Source: a bacterium
GTDB taxonomy: Bacteria; Gemmatimonadota; Glassbacteria; GWA2-58-10
Direction of reading: 5' to 3'
Length of the DNA stretch: 44,512 nt
Assembly: GCA_021372515.1 (NCBI GenBank)
Contig: JAJFUG010000030.1
Location: 1 to 44,512, forward strand
Under the pieces are notes generated by a model. That model searched no databases, was not told where the DNA came from, and was given only the letters and a program-made list of their open reading frames with translations. The position numbers and the translations under genes are program-made. Each line of letters begins with the position of its first letter. Positions within the stretch are counted from its first letter, which is position 1. This document shows positions 23,701 to 30,858 of the stretch, one piece after another.

Positions 23701-24773
23701 GCGCCGCCACGCTCCAGCCCGGCGGCAAGGTGGAGTTCAACGGCAGCGTGAAAAACACGGCCGGGCAGACACTGAACGATTTCTCGGGAGTGGCGCAGAT
23801 AAAGTTCCTGGGTGATGCCGACAAAGTAACACTTTCGTACCAGTGTAACCTGGGCGGCGCCACAAGCACGCAACAGGTGAGTTTCGTCCCGGCGCCGTCG
23901 GTGCTGTTCGACGGCAGCGTGACCGTGAGCGGGGGAAGGTTCAGCGGGGCTTTTGTGCTGCCGCTCAACCTGGCCCAGACCCAGGGCTCGGACAGCCTGA
24001 GCCAGGCGGCGGGCAGCGGACGGTTCCTGGGCTACGCCACCAGTGAGAGCGCGGATGCCTCCGGGGCTGGGGAGAAAGTGCCGGTCTCGCGCCAGGGGAT
24101 CGCGCTCTCGGACAGTGCCGGCCCCGAGATGCACGTGCTCTACCGTGACCGTGAGCTGCGCGACGGAGACAGAGTATCGGCCGGCACGCCGCTGGTCCTG
24201 TCGCTCAAGGACGCCAGCGGTATCAACACTACCGGTGATACGGGTTACCAGCTCTGGGTGGAGGTGGATGAAGGTTCCTCCTATTCGGCCGACCTGACCG
24301 GCTTTTTCCGTTACCGCACGGACAGCTATCAGGAGGGCTCGGTGGAGGTGAACCTGAGCGCGGTCGGGGAGGGGCTGCATAGTTTCCGGTTCCGGGCCAC
24401 GGACAACGCGCTCAACAGCAGCCGCTTCGAGATCATGCTGTATGTCAGCCCGGCCGGCGCAGCGCTCAGCCTGGAGAATGTGCTCAACTACCCCAACCCG
24501 TTCCAGGACGAGACGGATATCTGTTTCGACCTCGGCTCGGCGGCGGATGTGCGGGTGCGCATATTCAGCGTGGCGGGACGCCCGGTGCGAGAGCTGAGGC
24601 TTTTCGGGGCCGCGGCCGGTTTCAACCGGGTGCGCTGGGACGGGCGGGATGAATATCATGAAAAGGTTGCCAACGGAGTTTACATTTATAAGATTATCTG
24701 CAAGCCTGTTTCAGGCGCAGCAAATGACACCGAGGAGGTGGAGGCCACAGGCAAAGCCCTACTTAGTCGCTGA
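20757..24773 (+). CDS. PorU-like C25 (gingipain-family) cysteine peptidase with C-terminal FlgD-like domain
   Basis: An exported protein of about 1338 residues. A TTG at 20757, just after GGAGA, is preferred because the longer frame from 20673 overlaps the Trm112 gene. The signal peptide runs from MRAGRKIFSTVLL to about residue 32. A long N-terminal beta-rich region (about 35-600) precedes the peptidase C25 domain (about 620-980). The dyad is visible as H843 in YFGHGSP and C878 in SSSCSIGYF, 35 residues apart, as in gingipains. A C-terminal domain (about 1250-1325) starts NVLNYPNPFQDET and ends NGVYIYKI, the FlgD-Ig/type IX sorting-like fold. In Bacteroidota, PorU is the sortase of the type IX system and works with PorV, and a PorV-like gene follows here. 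A secreted peptidase role is the alternative. Confidence 0.88.
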   Translation: MRAGRKIFSTVLLTGLTITFCAFQSRLNAAEGPFRLVSSGPGGVRLVFELPAWSVEPVFMRGVDYARIDATGAQLFGPPGYPPLPRYSVALAVPPGVAVSASAGGEDIQSVRIGTLAPSQSTPDNETGELSFQALAPEYTRGGEYPASALSMAGPFSFRDYRIVQLTVSPFSYDPSSGRLSVRRSLSLSLTFSGSSSQPAATVSPDPLVRGSLLNWQSAAAWRTPRSSRLAAAAASPFDRAPRWAALSVDSSGVYSVSGADLVAAGADLSGITPANLRLYWGGGLMLEEAPEAAQPDLHEVAVRVTGAQDGRFDPNDRIIFYGQGLDRFTLDDSGAVASLRHRYDSRAVYWLAWGDPVASGLRMAENTAAPSQSALPVTTAERWLHFERNTVYFPDLQTEQSKLNPVPDYWAWVEDSDSPDSRERRLDLPVNPLSGGNWLRCQFYGQERYATALWRLNLNGALLTQGANYSATAVTTGWKAVPEGGLGQSGNSLTLTGPGQIYGFVELRVNTSLTLSGRTQAEFHHRQDSGPAVYQVSEDAVRETEVYDVTRPEQPVHLSAVERTGSSARFALAAASDSLRSFVVLTDTAYARPATVSLFEPPGLRHLAGAEYVVITPRALASQARALADTRASRLSTQVVAVEDIYDEFALGQRDPAAIRNFFKFAFDSWSVRPRFAVLFGDGHNDFRGYTAEGRARANLILPFINIQDTAVDEWYARFESGAPPQISLGRLPVKSAAEAAVVVDKIARYEQGRDRGDWVRRAVLAADDGYSSGGNCDQVGGLAAGSESIDSLLPNDLERKKVYLDRYPFDPPEIGSRKPAATRDLIQWWNRGALLINYFGHGSPTQWAQELVFDVERDLPLLSNGYKLPLVLSSSCSIGYFDSYRSDAMAERLLTASGGGAIAVYAGTRVTYAGLDLALNRLMVRNLFTTPTVTVGEAALQARLGMGDTGSSNSEQYTVFGDPALLLHAPVGQLDTQLESAATLQPGGKVEFNGSVKNTAGQTLNDFSGVAQIKFLGDADKVTLSYQCNLGGATSTQQVSFVPAPSVLFDGSVTVSGGRFSGAFVLPLNLAQTQGSDSLSQAAGSGRFLGYATSESADASGAGEKVPVSRQGIALSDSAGPEMHVLYRDRELRDGDRVSAGTPLVLSLKDASGINTTGDTGYQLWVEVDEGSSYSADLTGFFRYRTDSYQEGSVEVNLSAVGEGLHSFRFRATDNALNSSRFEIMLYVSPAGAALSLENVLNYPNPFQDETDICFDLGSAADVRVRIFSVAGRPVRELRLFGAAAGFNRVRWDGRDEYHEKVANGVYIYKIICKPVSGAANDTEEVEATGKALLSR

Positions 24774-24825
24774 AAAAAGTAGACTTGCTGTTTCCCCTTT
24801 CAAAACCTTATAGGAGAATATACGG

Positions 24826-25830
24826 ATGCTTAGAAAGTTCATCTTGTCCCTGGCTGTCGTCGCTCTGACCGTCGCTTACGGTTCCAGCCTTTACGCCGCC
24901 GACAATAAAGGCATAAAAGCGGAATTCACCGAGCAGAACGGCGCACGCGCGATCGGTATGGGACATGCCTACACCGGCGTGGCCGAGGGCCTTGCGACAG
25001 TGCTCTGGAACCCGGCCGGCCTGGCCTCGCTGACAAAGACCGAGGTCTATTTCTCGCGCTATAACGGGTTCAGCTTTACGGTCACCGACAATATGGGTCA
25101 GGAGACTGAGGACCAGATCAGTTTCAACCTGTTCAACGTGGGCGTGCCGATCAAGGACATCGGCGTGATCGCGGTCTCGGCCAACCTCTGGGACCTGGGC
25201 AGCAACGAACGGATTGGCCAAGGCCAGAGTTCACAGGGCCTGGACAACCAGAGCGTGCTGATGATGTACGGCTCGTTCGCCACCCGTCTGAGCAAAAAAA
25301 TCGACGTGGGCGTGACCATGAAATACATCCGTGAAAAGCTCTCCAGCGAAGAGGGGGGCGTGGGCACCAGCGCCGCTGTGGACCTGGGAGTGCTCTACCG
25401 CCCGCTGACCGATGTCCCGCTGCAGTTCGGCATGTCGATCCTGGACCTGGGCACGGACATGCAGCACAAGAACGAGTACCAGTCCGACCGCCTGCCGCGC
25501 CGCGTGCGGGTCGGTTTCGGCTACAACATCCTTAAACACCTGATGGAAACGGACAAGTTCAATTTCCTGCTGGCCGCCGATTACGAGCGTTTCCTGGTCG
25601 GCAGCCCGGCCAGCAGCGGCACTTTCGTGGGCGGCGAGTTCTCGGTCCAGCCGAAAGAGGACCTGCTGCTGGCCATGCGCAGCGGCTACCTGAGCGAGGA
25701 GGGCGATCTGAGCGGAGCCCTGATCGGTTTCGGGGTGAGCTGGCGCGGCTACGCTTTCGACCTGGCCCGCGAGCTGGGAGTCAACCCGTTGAGCGACCGC
25801 ACGTTCTTCGCGCTGACCGCTCATTTTTAA
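24826..25830 (+). CDS. PorV/PorQ-family outer-membrane beta-barrel protein
   Basis: A 334-residue outer-membrane protein with a signal peptide (about 1-25, ending YAA). The N-terminal family hallmark GARAIGMGHAYTGVAEGLA leads into TVLWNPAGLASL, the FadL-like PorV/PorQ (UPF0164) signature. Alternating beta strands fill the rest, and the chain ends in an aromatic residue (FFALTAHF). PorV is the shuttle that carries type IX cargo to PorU. Direct adjacency to a PorU-like peptidase gene supports that pairing here. TAGGAGA lies about 9 bases upstream of the ATG. A terminator follows the gene. Confidence 0.9.
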   Translation: MLRKFILSLAVVALTVAYGSSLYAADNKGIKAEFTEQNGARAIGMGHAYTGVAEGLATVLWNPAGLASLTKTEVYFSRYNGFSFTVTDNMGQETEDQISFNLFNVGVPIKDIGVIAVSANLWDLGSNERIGQGQSSQGLDNQSVLMMYGSFATRLSKKIDVGVTMKYIREKLSSEEGGVGTSAAVDLGVLYRPLTDVPLQFGMSILDLGTDMQHKNEYQSDRLPRRVRVGFGYNILKHLMETDKFNFLLAADYERFLVGSPASSGTFVGGEFSVQPKEDLLLAMRSGYLSEEGDLSGALIGFGVSWRGYAFDLARELGVNPLSDRTFFALTAHF

Positions 25831-25875
25831 GATCGAGCCGGGAAGCGTTATGGTGTGGTCCGCATGACAGAACGC

Positions 25876-25920
25876 AGCCCCCGGGGCCTCGTGGAAAGTG
25901 ACTGGGCCGCCGGGGGCTTA
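25876..25920 (+). terminator. Terminator after the PorV-like gene
   Basis: AGCCCCCGG (25876-25884) pairs perfectly with CCGGGGGCT (25910-25918), with a partly paired inner loop and a TATTAT tail. It overlaps the upstream edge of the next gene's earliest start. Confidence 0.7.
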
Positions 25921-25922
25921 TT

Positions 25923-26858
25923 ATGACAGGGGAGATGATGAGGCCGATATCGCTGCTGGCCGTGTGCTTGATTACCGGAAACCTGTTCGCCCAGGCGGCG
26001 CCGCATCTCGACGCAAAGCCTGCCCGGACTGTGTACGCCCAGACTGAAACCGGGGCGGGTTCGCCCGCGAGCCGGGAGGCGGAATTCATCCGCAACCTGC
26101 CACCGGGTGCGAAAATCGCCCTGGCCGCTCTCGTGCCCGGGCTGCCGCAGCTTATGGAGGGCAAGCGCCGCGGCTGGGCCTATTTCGCGGCCGAGGGGGG
26201 TTCCATCGCCGGCATGGTGTTTTTCAACGCCCAGGCCCACGACCGTCAGGACCGTTTCCGTGCCATCGCCCGGGATGCCCGCCGCAATTTCGTGTTGAGC
26301 GGACTGCGCAACAACCCGGAGGAAGTGACCGACCCGCTGGCCGGAGGGTTCGGCGAGTATTACGAGGACCTGACCAAATGGGCCTCCAGCGGTGACTACG
26401 ACAACGATCCCTCGCTGGACGGGGTCCAGCCCGAGACTGACACCCGCACCTACAACGGCCACCAGTGGGAGATCGCCAAGATCAACAACTACACCGGCAC
26501 CAGCGGCGGAATCCCGGTCGCCAAGAGCGCCGAGGAAGAGAGCCGCGCCCTGGCCGCCTACAAGGAGGCGGTCTATCCGCTCCAGTACAACTGGGACTGG
26601 ACCGGCATCGAGGACAGCGAGGCGCTCTACCACGACGTTTTCAACAGCAACGACAAGTCGTACCGGCGGCGCAACCGTTTCACCACGGTCTTGCTGGCCA
26701 ACCATATTGTCAGCGCCATCGACATGCTGGTGCTGGAAAAGCTCAACCGCAGCCAGGGCATGCAGCGTAGCGGCCTGAACCTGGGGCTCTATCCCAGCCC
26801 GGGACGCTCTGCGGACGACTGCCCGGGCGTGAGGCTCAACCTCTCGCGCAGTTTCTGA
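25923..26858 (+). CDS. Exported DUF5683-like hypothetical protein
   Basis: A 311-residue protein with a signal peptide (to about residue 24). The hydrophobic segment PGLPQLMEGKRRGWAYFAAE near residues 70-90 resembles the DUF5683 pattern of a PGxGQ..GK..G turn followed by a membrane helix. The downstream YRRRNRF and HIVSAIDMLVLEKL segments also match that family's layout. The middle is hydrophilic and Tyr/Asp-rich. ATGs at 25935 and 25938 directly follow AGGGGAG and may be the true starts; the ATG at 25923 lies in the tail of the preceding terminator. It is found between PorV-like and GWxTD genes, so an envelope function is likely but unproven. Confidence 0.6.
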   Translation: MTGEMMRPISLLAVCLITGNLFAQAAPHLDAKPARTVYAQTETGAGSPASREAEFIRNLPPGAKIALAALVPGLPQLMEGKRRGWAYFAAEGGSIAGMVFFNAQAHDRQDRFRAIARDARRNFVLSGLRNNPEEVTDPLAGGFGEYYEDLTKWASSGDYDNDPSLDGVQPETDTRTYNGHQWEIAKINNYTGTSGGIPVAKSAEEESRALAAYKEAVYPLQYNWDWTGIEDSEALYHDVFNSNDKSYRRRNRFTTVLLANHIVSAIDMLVLEKLNRSQGMQRSGLNLGLYPSPGRSADDCPGVRLNLSRSF

Positions 26859-27002
26859 CCCGCCGGGCCGCTGTTGGCTGCAGCCAGCCCGCCCTCCCGG
26901 CACGCTGTACGGCTGTAAATCAGAACAGATGCGCATTTCGGGTGTATCACCGACAAATGACCCGCACTTCGATACTCTTCTCCACACAGGGGACTCAACG
27001 GG

Positions 27003-29333
27003 ATGTCAGGTTCACAGCATAAAACCTTCCTGCTCTTTGCCGCTGTCTGTCTGGCTTCGCTGACCTGGGGCGCTGCGCTGCGGGCCGCGGACTCGCCGGT
27101 GGACAGCCTGAAAGGTCAGGCCCTGGTGAATTTCGCCCGCGAGGCCATACTGAACAAGGGCTGGGAGGATGCCCGCGAGGCGCTGGAGAAGTATCTCGGT
27201 GACAACAAGCCCACGGCCGAGATAATGGTCGACCTGGGTCGCTCACAGCTATTTGAGCAGGATGAGAAGGACGCGGAGAAGAGTTTCCGTAAGGCCCTGG
27301 AGCTGGAGAAGCACAGCGCGGACGCCTGGGCCGGGCTGGTCGAGGTCTACCTGATCCGCGACAAGCAGAAAGAGGCCGAGGAAAGCCTGAAAAACCTGCA
27401 CTCCGCCGAGGGCGAAAGCCGTCGTGTCCGCTACTGGCGCGCCATGACGACTGATAAGCTCAAGGCCAAGCAGCACGATGACGCCTATTTTTGGGACACG
27501 CTCGAGCAGCTCGTGCGCGAGGACATCACCGATGTGCAGACGTTAAACACGCTGTGCGACGCCTATGTGGATGACAAGTTCTTCGAGCGTGGCATCCTGT
27601 TCCTCACCGAAATGAGTGAGATGAACAACGACAAGCCGGAATTCCTGTTCCAGCTTGCCCGCATCTACACCAATAGTGGAGATGCCGATCTGGCCAAGGA
27701 CATTTTCCAGCGTATCGAGAAAGCCGGCATGGACAGCCTGAGCCCCAGGCAGCGTTTCCTGATGTCCAAGGAGCTGCTCCGCCTCGATGAGCCGGAGTTG
27801 GCCTGCGAGGCCTATTTCAGCGCGGCGCGCCAGATGGACGACCAGTTGGCCGAGGACGCTCTGGGCGATATCCGCGACATCACTACCAGCGATGAGAAAC
27901 GCGAGTTCAAGCTCACACCCTCCGGCCACAAGGGCCTGTTCCTGATCAATTTCTGGAACCGCAAGGACCCGACCCAGAACACGGTGAAAAACGAGCGCCT
28001 GGTTGAGCACTACAAGCGGATGGAGGAGGTCAAGACCAAGTTCTACAGCCCGCTCAAGCCGGGTTACGATGAGCGCGGGCGGGTATATATCAAGCACGGC
28101 GAGCCGGACCAGAAAGTCAGCCTCAACGGCAACTGGGCGATCCGCGACAACGAGACCTGGCTCTACAGCAAGAACCGCTCGCTGCCGCTGATCTACAATT
28201 TCGTGGCGCGGAACAACTACTACCGCATGGTCTACCGCCTTGAGGAGGCCCTGGTCCCGGACCTCCAGACCGAGATCAACATGGGCGGCAGCAATATCGT
28301 GGCCCTGTTCCGCTCACGCGGCGAGATCGACCCCAAGTACGACCAGCTGGCCAACGAGCTGAACAATTTCCAGGGCAACATCGAGGATGCCCGTCACGGC
28401 AGCCTGATGGACCTGTTCTCGGACGAGGAGATGATGACCGAACGCGGTTTCACCGAGGGCGAAATCACCGAGACTTTCGAGTTCAAGCCCGAGGAGGAGC
28501 CGATGAATTTCTACTACTACCCGGTTTCGCTCAAGGGCCAGGACTCGCTGAGCGCAATGGGTGTGTTTTTCGCCCTGCCCACCGATCAGATCAAGCTGCC
28601 CGACCCGTTCGGCGCGGTGGACATCCCGGTGGAGGTGGAGGTGATAGTCTACGACAGCTGGTGGAAAGAGGTGGCCCGCTCCGTGCAGAGCAAGACCTAC
28701 CGGATCAACAATTTCGTGGCCTCCAAGGACCAGATGATCCCGGACCTGATGGGTCTGCAGCTCAAGCCCGGCAACTATCATCTGGTAGTGCGGATGAAGC
28801 AGTCCAAGAGCAATATTATGCAGATATACAAGAGCAACTATTCGGTGCCTTCGTTCCGCTCGCCGGACAGCCTCTACATCAGCGACCTTCTGCTGGCGGC
28901 GGATGTGGTCGAGGACAACACGCCCAGCAAGTTCAACATCCGCGGGCACCGGATCACCCCCATGCCGTCCTCCTCGTTCAAGAAAGACCAGCCGGTCTTC
29001 ATCTATTACGAACTTTACAACGTGAAGCCCGACTCGGCCGGCAGCAAGCATATCCGGGTGGAGTACACGGTCAGCACCACCGGCGGCGAGCTGAGCGCGG
29101 CGCAGAAACTGATTCGCACCCTGGGACGGCTGATCGGGGTGCGGGACGAGACCGGCAAGGTGGTCTCCACTTTCGAGCGGGACTGGGAGCGGCCAGGCAA
29201 GGTGGACCCGATCTTCCTCTCCATCGACCCGTCCAGCTACCCGCCGGGACGTTATAACGTGATGGTCACGGTGCAGGACACGGTGGGCGGGATGCAGGTG
29301 GCCAGGGACGCCACGTTCCTGATTACGAAATAG
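27003..29333 (+). CDS. GWxTD domain-containing protein with TPR repeats
   Basis: A 776-residue exported protein. The signal peptide ends near residue 28 (LRAA). TPR-like helical repeats occupy about 35-290. The GWxTD domain follows, recognisable from LINFWNRKDP, then GYDERGRVYIKHGEPDQ (about 354-370) and ETWLYS. The usual GWxTD residues are replaced by PGYDE, but the surrounding consensus is clear. The C-terminal half (about 430-776) is beta-rich, probably Ig-like. GWxTD proteins are restricted to a few phyla of the Bacteroidota/Gemmatimonadota/Acidobacteriota type and have no settled function. The gene follows other outer-envelope genes on the same strand. Confidence 0.85.
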   Translation: MSGSQHKTFLLFAAVCLASLTWGAALRAADSPVDSLKGQALVNFAREAILNKGWEDAREALEKYLGDNKPTAEIMVDLGRSQLFEQDEKDAEKSFRKALELEKHSADAWAGLVEVYLIRDKQKEAEESLKNLHSAEGESRRVRYWRAMTTDKLKAKQHDDAYFWDTLEQLVREDITDVQTLNTLCDAYVDDKFFERGILFLTEMSEMNNDKPEFLFQLARIYTNSGDADLAKDIFQRIEKAGMDSLSPRQRFLMSKELLRLDEPELACEAYFSAARQMDDQLAEDALGDIRDITTSDEKREFKLTPSGHKGLFLINFWNRKDPTQNTVKNERLVEHYKRMEEVKTKFYSPLKPGYDERGRVYIKHGEPDQKVSLNGNWAIRDNETWLYSKNRSLPLIYNFVARNNYYRMVYRLEEALVPDLQTEINMGGSNIVALFRSRGEIDPKYDQLANELNNFQGNIEDARHGSLMDLFSDEEMMTERGFTEGEITETFEFKPEEEPMNFYYYPVSLKGQDSLSAMGVFFALPTDQIKLPDPFGAVDIPVEVEVIVYDSWWKEVARSVQSKTYRINNFVASKDQMIPDLMGLQLKPGNYHLVVRMKQSKSNIMQIYKSNYSVPSFRSPDSLYISDLLLAADVVEDNTPSKFNIRGHRITPMPSSSFKKDQPVFIYYELYNVKPDSAGSKHIRVEYTVSTTGGELSAAQKLIRTLGRLIGVRDETGKVVSTFERDWERPGKVDPIFLSIDPSSYPPGRYNVMVTVQDTVGGMQVARDATFLITK

Positions 29334-29358
29334 CCGCGTGGCCGGAGCGTGGTGTGTT

Positions 29359-29508
29359 TCAGAGGGTGATGATGTTGAGCAGAGAGGGCAGGTTGGACAG
29401 CACTTTGGCTGCGATCAGATAGAGCAGTCCGAACAGGGCCAGGTTGAGGACCCAGTTCAGGACACGCTCTGCGAAAAAGGAAAAATCGTCGGTTCTTCCC
29501 TGGTTCAT
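29359..29508 (-). CDS. Small single-pass membrane protein
   Basis: A 49-residue protein starting MNQGRTDDFSFFAERVLNW, followed by one hydrophobic helix (VLNLALFGLLYLIAAKVL) and a short tail. The ATG at 29508 is preceded by a strong GGGGGGC about 6 bases upstream, and a near-consensus promoter lies 44 bases further up. The longer frame to 29625 crosses that promoter and is not credible. It is convergent with the GWxTD gene. I do not recognise a family; small one-helix proteins of this type often modulate envelope complexes. Confidence 0.65.
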   Translation of the reverse strand: MNQGRTDDFSFFAERVLNWVLNLALFGLLYLIAAKVLSNLPSLLNIITL

Positions 29509-29551
29509 GACTGCCCCCCGCAGACAATTGATGGCACGGAACCTGCATTTG

Positions 29552-29581
29552 ATTATAACAATGTTAGGCCTTGAAGTCCAA
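29552..29581 (-). promoter_or_regulatory. Promoter of the small membrane protein
   Basis: On the minus strand, TTGGAC (29581-29576), an 18-bp spacer and a perfect TATAAT (29557-29552) give a predicted start near 29545 and a leader of about 37 nt. Confidence 0.75.
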
Positions 29582-29608
29582 TAATATCTGCTGCGGCAAA
29601 CAAAAAAC

Positions 29609-29638
29609 TTGACAAACGCACACAACCATTACTATATT
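29609..29638 (+). promoter_or_regulatory. Strong promoter of the structured leader / lytic transglycosylase
   Basis: A perfect TTGACA (29609-29614), an 18-bp spacer and TATATT (29633-29638). The predicted start near 29645 is about 270 bases upstream of the transglycosylase ATG. It diverges from the small membrane protein promoter, with 27 bp between the -35 boxes. Confidence 0.75.
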
Positions 29639-29710
29639 TGGTGTAGCTTAGGAAGCCTTAATCTACATATGGTACAGACGCCGATAAGAGGGTTATATTC
29701 TGAACTGCGT

Positions 29711-29739
29711 GCCGGGCAACCGATTGGACCGGCTTTTTT
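29711..29739 (+). terminator. First leader terminator
   Basis: GCCGG (29711-29715) pairs with CCGGC (29729-29733), with an inner CAA/TTG and a CCGA tetraloop, followed by six T. Confidence 0.65.
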
Positions 29740-29775
29740 AAGGTGTTTTCTACCCGATATGGGATAATGACAAGG

Positions 29776-29813
29776 CCTGTTTGAATTTCTGGAGATTCAA
29801 AGGGTCTTTTTTT
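29776..29813 (+). terminator. Second leader terminator
   Basis: TTTGAAT (29780-29786) pairs with ATTCAAA (29795-29801), extended by CC/GG, and is followed by seven T (29807-29813). Confidence 0.75.
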
Positions 29814-29871
29814 GTGGGAGAGGGAGCCGGGTGTATTATTCTCTGGCGGTCGGACCGAGCCGCCACAATTT

Positions 29872-29900
29872 GGAAAACAGGCGTTAGACGCCTTTTGTCC
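29872..29900 (+). promoter_or_regulatory. Hairpin next to the transglycosylase ribosome binding site
   Basis: AGGCGT (29879-29884) and ACGCCT (29888-29893) form the top of an imperfect 11-pair stem with a TAG triloop and outer GGA/TCC pairs. It ends just before the AAAGGGG ribosome binding site (29901-29907), so it could tune translation. Another stem, TGGCGG/CCGCCA, lies at 29844-29865. Confidence 0.45.
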
Positions 29901-29916
29901 AAAGGGGTTATTCAAG

Positions 29917-30642
29917 ATGCACAGTACCAGCGTTTGGAATGAAATCGACCGTAAGACCCAAATCCGCCTCCGGGGGGCGCGCTTGCGAACCCGGGGCCTG
30001 ACCAAGCTGCTCACCCGTTCATCCAACATACTTTTCGGCTTCGTCGCTGTCGCCCTGTCGGCCTCAGTGGTCCATTGGCTGTACCAGTCCCCCGTGACAA
30101 CCTCCACCGAAGTCAAGATTCATATCGGGGGGGCGATCCCGGATGCCGAGGTGCCGCTGATCGCCGAGGCGCGCGCCATGCGCCGCACCGCTCTGGCCCA
30201 TTCGGTGCAGGTGGAGTCGGACCGCGATGTCGGCCGTTTCGCCGACCGGTTCAACATCGACTGGGACCTGGCTCGGCTGGTCAATTCGATCAGCGAGAGC
30301 GAGAACATGGACCCGAACCTGATTTTCAACGTGATCCAGGTCGAGAGCCAGTTCAACACCCGCGCCGTGGGTTCGGTGGGGGAGATCGGCCTGATGCAGG
30401 TGCGTCCCGAGACCGCCCTTACCATCGACCCGGGCGCGACTGTGGAGAAACTCTTCGATCCGGCCTACAACATCCGCATCGGAATCAAGCACCTCAAGGA
30501 CCAGCTCCATTTCTTCCGCGGCGACCTGCGCCTGGCCCTTCTGGCCTACAACCGCGGCCGGGGGACGATCAACTCACTGCTCTCGGTGGGCCTCGACCCC
30601 TCCAACGGCTACGCGGCCAAGATCATGAGCGGCAGCATGTAA
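29917..30642 (+). CDS. Membrane-anchored lytic transglycosylase (SLT domain)
   Basis: A 241-residue protein that cleaves the MurNAc-GlcNAc bond of peptidoglycan to give 1,6-anhydro ends. A basic N-terminal tail precedes one transmembrane helix (about 37-57). The SLT lysozyme-like domain spans about 110-240, with catalytic E143 in FNVIQVESQFN and the family motifs GLMQVRPET and LALLAYNRG. The ATG at 29917 follows AAAGGGG; a longer frame from 29812 begins inside a terminator tail and is rejected. Transcription comes from the strong promoter at 29609 through a long structured leader. It is a MltC/Slt-like family 1 enzyme without extra domains. Confidence 0.92.
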   Translation: MHSTSVWNEIDRKTQIRLRGARLRTRGLTKLLTRSSNILFGFVAVALSASVVHWLYQSPVTTSTEVKIHIGGAIPDAEVPLIAEARAMRRTALAHSVQVESDRDVGRFADRFNIDWDLARLVNSISESENMDPNLIFNVIQVESQFNTRAVGSVGEIGLMQVRPETALTIDPGATVEKLFDPAYNIRIGIKHLKDQLHFFRGDLRLALLAYNRGRGTINSLLSVGLDPSNGYAAKIMSGSM

Positions 30643-30667
30643 AGCCGGTACGGATAATTCGATGACT

Positions 30668-30710
30668 AAAGCCCGCGGGGAGAGTTGCTTATCCCGGCGG
30701 GCTTTGCTTT
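30668..30710 (+). terminator. Terminator after the lytic transglycosylase
   Basis: AAAGCCCGC (30668-30676) pairs with GCGGGCTTT (30697-30705), with an inner GGGA/TCCC, and is followed by GCTTT. Confidence 0.8.
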
Positions 30711-30753
30711 GAGCGCGAATTCATGGTCTGGATCGTATGTCTTGAATTGATGC

Positions 30754-30777
30754 AGTGGCACGGCGCGCCGTGCCACT
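30754..30777. repeat. Perfect 24-bp palindrome
   Basis: An uninterrupted palindrome made of AGTGGCACGGCG and its exact complement, centred on an AscI-type GGCGCGCC. It lies between the convergent lytic transglycosylase and cvpA genes. There is no T-tract on either side, so it is not a standard terminator. It could be a protein-binding site, a cruciform or a copy of a dispersed palindromic repeat. Confidence 0.6.
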
Positions 30778-30858
30778 TCGTAAATACTCCAACAGCCTCC
30801 GGGCACTATTGCGCACATAAAAGCGACTTGCCCATCAACGGGAAGGAACGGAGCCCGG

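Larger units (their letters stand above)
29645..29816 (+). ncRNA. Candidate structured 5' leader or small RNA ahead of the lytic transglycosylase
   Basis: The RNA from the strong promoter would fold into successive hairpins. First is a 5' stem TGTAG/CTACA with inner pairs (about 29642-29667). Next is a longer-range ACGC/GCGT pairing (about 29678-29710). Two terminators with runs of six and seven T follow (29711-29739 and 29776-29813). Between 29640 and 29916 there is no coding region with a credible ribosome binding site. The layout suits a riboswitch or attenuator or a short stable RNA of about 95-170 nt. It does not show the conserved cores of the c-di-AMP (ydaO) or c-di-GMP-I riboswitches that often precede wall hydrolases. 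Confidence 0.45.

Noticed and set aside
29645-29816. 6S RNA or a c-di-AMP/c-di-GMP riboswitch
   Set aside because: The ends do not pair to form the long 6S rod, and the conserved riboswitch cores could not be found by eye. Left as an unassigned structured leader.
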